This document shows, piece after piece, positions 48,555 through 53,226 of a stretch of DNA of 53,226 nucleotides. Numbering within the stretch: position 1 is the stretch's first letter; every line of letters begins with the position of its first letter. The DNA lies in the IMG/VR virus record IMGVR_UViG_3300022594_000007, positions 1-53,226 of that record; one strand, written 5' to 3'. The position numbers and the translations under genes are program-made. A model generated the notes under the pieces. It saw only the letters and a list, made by a program, of their open reading frames with translations. It searched no databases and was not told where the DNA came from. This stretch comes from a virus.

Positions 48555-50984
48555 ATGGCCGCAGTAACCGGAACCCTAGGTGGTCAACCCATTGTACTAG
48601 ACAATGCGGCCACTGAAGAAACGCTAAAACAACTCCTTGCAGTAATGCGAGGGCAATCCAAAGCCGGTGCTACTGCCGGAGGCGGAGGTGCGGGTGCTGG
48701 TCTAAATGATCTTCAAAAGAATTTTGGTAGTCTTGGTAAAACTATGCCAGGTGTTAATAAAGGCATAGGTGATTTTAGCAAAGCACAAAGTCTAGCTAAT
48801 GCTGGTATGAAAGCCATGGGTAACAAAATGCCAGTGTACGTGCAGGCTATCATAGGAGTTACACAAGCTCTTACTGAAATGTTTGGCGGGTTAACTAAAC
48901 TAACCAAGCAGGCCTATGACGGCGATGTTAAGATGTCAGACTTCTTTGATGCGTTCAAAGGAATCCCACTTATTGGTGGACTCATTGAAAAGATGGGTGC
49001 GCTGGCAAAAATACAAGAAGAGAATTTACGTGCATTCAGAGCTATGTCCAAAAGCGGTGTTGGCTTTGAAGGCAGTCTAACCACATTACGAACTAGCGCA
49101 CTTGCATTAGGAATGACTGTAGATCAGTTTGCGGCCACGATGAGTCGTAACACAGATGTGTTCCGTATGCTCGGTGGTGATGTTGAAACAGGTGCTAAAC
49201 AGTTTGTAAAATTTGGTGCGGCACTTCGCGACAGCCAAGCAGGTAGCAACTTACGTTCATTAGGTATGAGCGCAGATGATAGTGCAAATGCAATGGCCAA
49301 CTATATTCGTAACCAAGGCGGACTAACTGAAAGACAAAAGAAAGACTATGCAGGTGTTGCAAACTCTGTAGCAGAATACGCAAAGCAAACAGATAGACTT
49401 GCCAAATTAACTGGTACTAGTGCTGAAGAAATTGAAAAGAAAATGGCCAAGGAAGCACAAGACGAAGCTTGGCAAGCAACACTACAAGGCATGGACGAGA
49501 AAGATCGTGAAGCCGCAAACGAAGCTCTTAAAGTTGCAATGGCTACCGGTGGACAAGGTGCAGTTGATGCATTAAAAGCCAAAATGATGGGCTTGCCTCC
49601 AATGACAGAAGCAGGTCAAAAGTTTGTTGCAATGAGTGGTAATGCTAGTAAACGTCTAGAAGAAATGCAAGCTGTTACTAAGAGTAATATGAGCGCAGAA
49701 CAAAAACGTCAAAAGTTAGAAGAGCTTGGCGCTATGTTACAGTTAGATCGTGCCAGAGATGCAGAAGCTATCGGTATTCAAACTCTACAAGCAATGGCCG
49801 CGCAAGGTGATCAAAACGCCATTGCTATGTTAAAAGCCAGTAACGACATGAAAAAAGCTGGCGTAACAACTTACGAGGGCGCAATAGCTAACCTTAAGAA
49901 AGCTACAGATTCACAAAACGCACAAATGAAAAGTCAAGCAACAGCAATGGCTGATGCAGAAAATGCTCTAAAGAATCTTGGCAAAGTTATGGATGCGTTT
50001 ATTGCTCCGTTGTTAGATGTGCTTACTCCATTAATGAGTAGCGTGATACAAGGCTTTGCTAATTTTATTAGCGGACCTGTTATGACCAAACTATTAAGTT
50101 TTGCGGTAACTGTTGAAAAGACTGTTAAGTCAGTTATGGAATGGGCTGACAAAGTATTCAGTAAAGAAAATATATTGAAGATTACTAACAATATTGCAGA
50201 CTTCTTTGCAGGCTTATGGATTGATATTAAACGCGGGCTTGCGGCTAGTCTTGGTAAAGTTGGTGATGCAATCTATAGTGAAGCAGATGCTAAACGTGAT
50301 AAAGAAGCATTAGCTAAAAAGACAGCGGCTACCGAAGCCCAACTAACTGCCGAAGGCGAACTACGTAGGAAAGAAGAACAGTTTACTCTAGCCAAGCTAG
50401 CTATGAACGGCGAAGCATTGGCCGCAGAAAAGAAATCAATTAGCGACAAACAAGCAGAAATTAAAAAACTTGGCGATACTGATACTAAAAATATGTCTGC
50501 ATTAGAAAAAATGCAGTTAGAGCAGAAACGATCAATGCTTCAGAAAGAAGTAGATGCACAAAATAGTACGTTAGCTAAAGTTGAAGAGATGCGTAAAACC
50601 GGAGAAGCAGAGAAGCTTGATAAAGAGCGTAAAGCACTTGAAGCTACTATTGCAGAAAAGAGTAAAGAAACTACTGCACCCGCAAATCCAGGTACGGAAA
50701 AACCAAAATACGCCAACGGTACAGGTGGATCCGGTGACGTATTACAAGACTTTGGTAAAGGTAAAGATGTTACATTACATGGCGAAGAAGCCGTGTTAAA
50801 CAAAGAGCAATTAAAGAATTTGATTGCAGGAACGAGCAAAGGCGGAAATCAAGATGCGCTTGTATCAGCCCTAGAAACGTTAAATATGCAAACAGCGAAA
50901 CTAATTGCTCTTAATACCGAGCAAGCAAAGCATCAAAAAGATTTGCTAAACAAGATGACCTGGACAGGCAACTTGTTTGAATAA
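48555..50984 (+). CDS. Probable tail tape measure protein
   Basis: This is an 809-residue, largely helical protein. The N-terminal ~70 residues include a Gly-rich stretch. Hydrophobic helices follow at about 85-150 (VYVQAIIGVTQALTEMFGG, GIPLIGGLIEKMGAL) and 475-540 (FIAPLLDVLTPLMSSVIQGF). The long central and C-terminal parts are Ala/Lys/Glu coiled coils. Near the end (about 745-760) is GEEAVLNKEQLKNL, a motif common at tape measure C-termini, and the last residues repeat Gln/Lys coil sequence. A tape measure sets tail length and aids DNA delivery; 809 residues would predict roughly 120 nm at 1.5 angstrom per residue. Position beside the gp26-type/frameshift pair supports the call. The ribosome-binding site is AAGGAA. 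Confidence 0.72.
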   Translation: MAAVTGTLGGQPIVLDNAATEETLKQLLAVMRGQSKAGATAGGGGAGAGLNDLQKNFGSLGKTMPGVNKGIGDFSKAQSLANAGMKAMGNKMPVYVQAIIGVTQALTEMFGGLTKLTKQAYDGDVKMSDFFDAFKGIPLIGGLIEKMGALAKIQEENLRAFRAMSKSGVGFEGSLTTLRTSALALGMTVDQFAATMSRNTDVFRMLGGDVETGAKQFVKFGAALRDSQAGSNLRSLGMSADDSANAMANYIRNQGGLTERQKKDYAGVANSVAEYAKQTDRLAKLTGTSAEEIEKKMAKEAQDEAWQATLQGMDEKDREAANEALKVAMATGGQGAVDALKAKMMGLPPMTEAGQKFVAMSGNASKRLEEMQAVTKSNMSAEQKRQKLEELGAMLQLDRARDAEAIGIQTLQAMAAQGDQNAIAMLKASNDMKKAGVTTYEGAIANLKKATDSQNAQMKSQATAMADAENALKNLGKVMDAFIAPLLDVLTPLMSSVIQGFANFISGPVMTKLLSFAVTVEKTVKSVMEWADKVFSKENILKITNNIADFFAGLWIDIKRGLAASLGKVGDAIYSEADAKRDKEALAKKTAATEAQLTAEGELRRKEEQFTLAKLAMNGEALAAEKKSISDKQAEIKKLGDTDTKNMSALEKMQLEQKRSMLQKEVDAQNSTLAKVEEMRKTGEAEKLDKERKALEATIAEKSKETTAPANPGTEKPKYANGTGGSGDVLQDFGKGKDVTLHGEEAVLNKEQLKNLIAGTSKGGNQDALVSALETLNMQTAKLIALNTEQAKHQKDLLNKMTWTGNLFE

Positions 50985-50995
50985 GGAATAATATA

Positions 50996-52747
50996 ATGGC
51001 TTGGAAAAAGTATTTTACACCAGTATCAACTACAGGGCAGTTAGGCCCAATTAGTGGTGGTAGTGGTGGTGCCACACCTGCAAGATCTAACTACTCAAGC
51101 TATCTTCCAGATGTTTACTCAGGACATCCAAACCGTTTAGAACGTTACGGTCAGTACGATACAATGGATACTGATAGTGAAGTTAATGCGGCATTTGATA
51201 TCCTGGCAGAATTCTGTTCTCAACAAAACGATGAGAACATGACTCCGTTTCAAATTGAATTTAAAGACAAAGCCACAAGTACAGAAATTAAAGTTATTTC
51301 AAAGTACCTACAGCAGTGGACTAAGTTAAACAAATTTGATACACGCATCTTTAAAATTGTTCGTAACGTATTCAAGTACGGCGACAGTTTCTTTGTACGT
51401 GATCCAGAAACCCAATCATGGATGTATATTGATCCTGCAAAAGTAGATAAAATTATCGTGAACGAATCAGACGGTAAAAAGCCTGAACAGTATGTAATTC
51501 GCGATATTAATCCAAATTTACAATCATTAGCCGCAACACAGATACAACCAACAGCTGGTACAAGCGGTGGTGGCTTTGGTGCAAACTTTGCACAAGGTGG
51601 CGCACAACAACGTGGCATGACAGGTAGCTACGGAGCAGGTGGCGCAACACAAGGCGGCTCTGGTAGCAGATTTATGCAACAGCAAAATCAATGGGCTATT
51701 GATGCTAAACACGTTATCCATATTAGTCTAAGTGAAGGCTTAGACAACAACTTCCCATTTGGTAACAGCCTAATGGAAAGCATTTTCAAAGTATACAAGC
51801 AGAAAGAATTGCTTGAAGACAGTATCATTATCTATCGTGTACAACGTGCTCCTGAGCGTAGAGTGTTTTATATTGACGTAGGTAATATGCCAAGTCACTT
51901 GGCCATGGGCTTTGTTGAACGTATCAAGAACGAAATCAATCAAAGACGTATTCCTAGCGTAACAGGCGGCGGAAATAGTGTAATTGACGCCAGTTATAAT
52001 CCTCTAAGCATAAATGAAGATTACTTCTTCCCACAAACTGCTGAAGGTCGTGGGTCTAAGGTAGAAATTCTACCTGGAGGTACAAACTTAGGAGAAATAG
52101 ATGACTTACGCTATTTTACAAATAAACTTTTTAGGGCTTTACGTATTCCGTCAAGCTACTTACCTACCGGTTCAGATGATGGAGGTTCTAACTTCAATGA
52201 TGGCCGAGTGGGTACCGCTTATATCCAAGAATTGCGTTTTAACAAGTACTGCGAGAGATTACAGAGTTTACTAAACGGTAACTTTGATACAGAGTTTAAG
52301 TTATTCTTAAACAACAAAGGTGTTAACATTGACCCTAACATCTTTTCAGTTAAGTTCCAAACTCCGCAAAACTTTGCTAGCTATCGTCAAACAGAAATGG
52401 ATGCGGCTCGCATCAGCACATTTGCTAGCCTAGTTGAAGTTCCATTTATCAGTAAGCGTTTTGCTCTAAAACGCTTCTTAGGACTAAGCCAAGAAGAAAT
52501 GGCAGAAAACGAAGAGCTATGGAAAGAAGAAAACATCGACTTCAAAGACGAGTTATCTTCAAGCCAAGAACTACGTGGCGCAGGTATTACAGCTGGCGGC
52601 ATTAGTAGTGACATGGATTCTATGGGCGAAGCAGATACCGGCGAAGACGGTATGGACCCTGCAGACATGGCACCAGAAGGTGAAGGTATGCCTGGCGCAC
52701 CGGGTGGAGCTCCTGCGGGAGGTTCTACTCCAGCACCTACTGTCTAA
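50996..52747 (+). CDS. 20: Portal protein gp20-like
   Basis: This is a 583-residue portal of the T4 gp20 family (T4: 524). Typical segments are YDTMDTDSEVNAAFDILAEF (about 62-81), FKYGDSFFVRDPE (about 126-138), KHVIHISLSEG, YRVQRAPERRVFYIDVGNMP and YNPLSINEDYFFP, then EILPGGTNLGEIDDLRYF and LRIPSSYLP. The portal forms the 12-fold ring at the capsid vertex for DNA entry and tail attachment. A Gly/Gln-rich insert at about residues 180-235 (GGGFGANFAQGG, GSYGAGGATQGG) is absent from T4. The last ~45 residues are Asp/Glu/Gly/Pro-rich. The ribosome-binding site AAGGAA lies 12 nt after the tape measure stop. Confidence 0.96.
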   Translation: MAWKKYFTPVSTTGQLGPISGGSGGATPARSNYSSYLPDVYSGHPNRLERYGQYDTMDTDSEVNAAFDILAEFCSQQNDENMTPFQIEFKDKATSTEIKVISKYLQQWTKLNKFDTRIFKIVRNVFKYGDSFFVRDPETQSWMYIDPAKVDKIIVNESDGKKPEQYVIRDINPNLQSLAATQIQPTAGTSGGGFGANFAQGGAQQRGMTGSYGAGGATQGGSGSRFMQQQNQWAIDAKHVIHISLSEGLDNNFPFGNSLMESIFKVYKQKELLEDSIIIYRVQRAPERRVFYIDVGNMPSHLAMGFVERIKNEINQRRIPSVTGGGNSVIDASYNPLSINEDYFFPQTAEGRGSKVEILPGGTNLGEIDDLRYFTNKLFRALRIPSSYLPTGSDDGGSNFNDGRVGTAYIQELRFNKYCERLQSLLNGNFDTEFKLFLNNKGVNIDPNIFSVKFQTPQNFASYRQTEMDAARISTFASLVEVPFISKRFALKRFLGLSQEEMAENEELWKEENIDFKDELSSSQELRGAGITAGGISSDMDSMGEADTGEDGMDPADMAPEGEGMPGAPGGAPAGGSTPAPTV

Positions 52748-52751
52748 TTTG

Positions 52752-52763
52752 GTAAATACTCCT
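52752..52763 (+). promoter_or_regulatory. Late promoter candidate after the portal gene
   Basis: GTAAATACTCCT lies directly before the next ATG. The TAAATACT core matches T4 late promoters, with G in place of A at position 2. As at gp25, no ribosome-binding site separates it from the start codon. Confidence 0.45.
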
Positions 52764-53012
52764 ATGCTACTAAACGAGTTTATCTATTTTAACGAAACTG
52801 ATCGTGATCAAAAAGATCAAGATCGCTATGATCCCTTTGACGATAAGAGTATCCTAAAGTCTAAGGATCTACGTAAGACTAGATTAACCCTGCGTATGAT
52901 TAACAAACTACGCAAAGCAGGCGAAGCACGTGATAAAGAACAAAAAGAAGACCTTGTTCTTGTTCGTCAAATGTACGCTATGCCTGAACCAGAAGCTGGG
53001 GCACCGGCTTAA
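52764..53012 (+). CDS. Small charged protein after the portal (prohead-core position)
   Basis: This is an 82-residue protein. The start at 52764 (MLLNEFIYFNETDRDQK) is chosen over in-frame upstream ATGs because those lie inside the portal gene. The product is highly charged and helical: KSKDLRKTRLTLRMINKLRK, then REDKEQ-like and VRQMYAMPEPEAGAPA. In T4 the genes after the portal are the small prohead core proteins gp67 and gp68, so a prohead-core or scaffold role is inferred from position and charge; sequence similarity is not evident. A late-type box precedes it. Confidence 0.72.
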   Translation: MLLNEFIYFNETDRDQKDQDRYDPFDDKSILKSKDLRKTRLTLRMINKLRKAGEARDKEQKEDLVLVRQMYAMPEPEAGAPA

Positions 53013-53104
53013 AATTAAGTTATCTGATTACTTCGATATCAAGAAACTTAAATATTTTTGCAGAAAGACTTCAAAAGTCGTCAAAACTTGCCCCATCTAA
53101 AGTC

Positions 53105-53120
53105 AAAAACGGCCGTTTTT
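53105..53120. repeat. 16-bp perfect palindrome in a 198-bp gap
   Basis: AAAAACGGCCGTTTTT is an exact palindrome. As RNA it gives a 6-bp stem with a GGCC loop and ends in five T, so it may act as a weak terminator; GGCC recurs at 53121-53124. Upstream GACTT/AAGTC (53079-53091) could form a second small hairpin, and CTTAAATAT (53047-53055) is a loose late-box match. No ORF is seen in 53013-53210. Confidence 0.5.
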
Positions 53121-53210
53121 GGCCTATTTCCCATAAGTTATTAACCTCGATGTTAAAAATATGCTGACAGCCTTGGATTATTACGAATACGATTTAAGGA
53201 GACCCCGCAA

Positions 53211-53226
53211 ATGTCGAAATTTGACC
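53211..53226 (+). CDS. Start of a further gene (truncated by window end)
   Basis: An ATG with an excellent ribosome-binding site (AAGGAG at 53196-53201, 9 nt upstream) begins MSKFD before the window ends. By T4 order a prohead protease, scaffold or capsid gene is expected after the portal and core genes, but five residues cannot identify it. Confidence 0.7.

Noticed and set aside
52575-52763. Upstream in-frame start for the small gene after the portal
   Set aside because: The extended frame overlaps the portal gene in another frame and its product is unlike the charged protein; the ATG at 52764 leaves a normal gap.
1-53226. CRISPR array, insertion sequence, integrase or attachment site
   Set aside because: No regularly spaced direct repeats, transposase motifs, terminal inverted repeats of IS type or integrase gene were seen.

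Overview
This window is part of the genome of a T4-like tailed phage (myovirus), not a bacterial chromosome. The evidence is a linked set of T4-type genes: portal gp20, baseplate gp25, gp6, gp5 and gp53-like genes, a gp26-type hub protein, the late sigma factor gp55 and the recombination nuclease gp46/gp47. Gene packing is tight, with 1-4 nt overlaps. The DNA is AT-rich (about 40% GC by eye). The host cannot be named. Three promoters are near-perfect TTGACA/TATAAT sites, so the host has an ordinary sigma70-type polymerase. The H1-like protein and the fibre style resemble environmental (cyanophage or pelagic) myoviruses, but no photosynthesis gene is visible.

Layout. 1-4.4 kb (+): an orphan gene end, a small conserved gene, a MoxR-type AAA+ ATPase, a 55-aa gene, a metallopeptidase/VWA protein and three small genes of unknown role. 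The ATPase and the VWA protein each have their own strong sigma70 promoter. A bidirectional terminator at 4369-4396 separates this block from the next. 4.4-41.2 kb (-): one long late operon read right to left. It holds a tail/baseplate protein, a gp53-like protein, a putative hub, gp5 with a C-terminal lytic domain, gp25, a double-length gp6, a 4719-residue giant structural protein, a collagen-like fibre with a cupredoxin-like domain, a small structural protein and four paralogous tail fibres. 41.3-45.9 kb (+): gp55, gp47, gp46, a small coiled protein, an H1-like protein and a GIY-YIG nuclease. 45.94-46.44 kb: a gene-free stretch that looks like a structured RNA followed by a run of hairpins. 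46.4-47.4 kb (+): an Ala/Gln/Gly-rich protein. 47.4-48.5 kb (-): a gp26-type protein and a small ORF placed for a -1 frameshift fusion. 48.6-53.2 kb (+): tape measure, portal, a small charged protein, and the first codons of another gene.

How it works together. Sigma70 promoters should drive gp55, gp47/46 and the ATPase/VWA genes early. gp55 should then direct host polymerase to short NATAAATA-type late promoters, and several such motifs lie directly upstream of structural genes.

Most notable observations: (1) the pentamer GCAGC/GCTGC seems to be wholly absent from 53 kb, although its one-base neighbours are common; (2) a candidate pseudoknotted noncoding RNA at 45943-46230; (3) a U UUU UUC slippery site linking the gp26-type gene to the next ORF; (4) a cupredoxin-like fibre domain with apparently intact copper ligands, and a degenerate copy in the giant protein.
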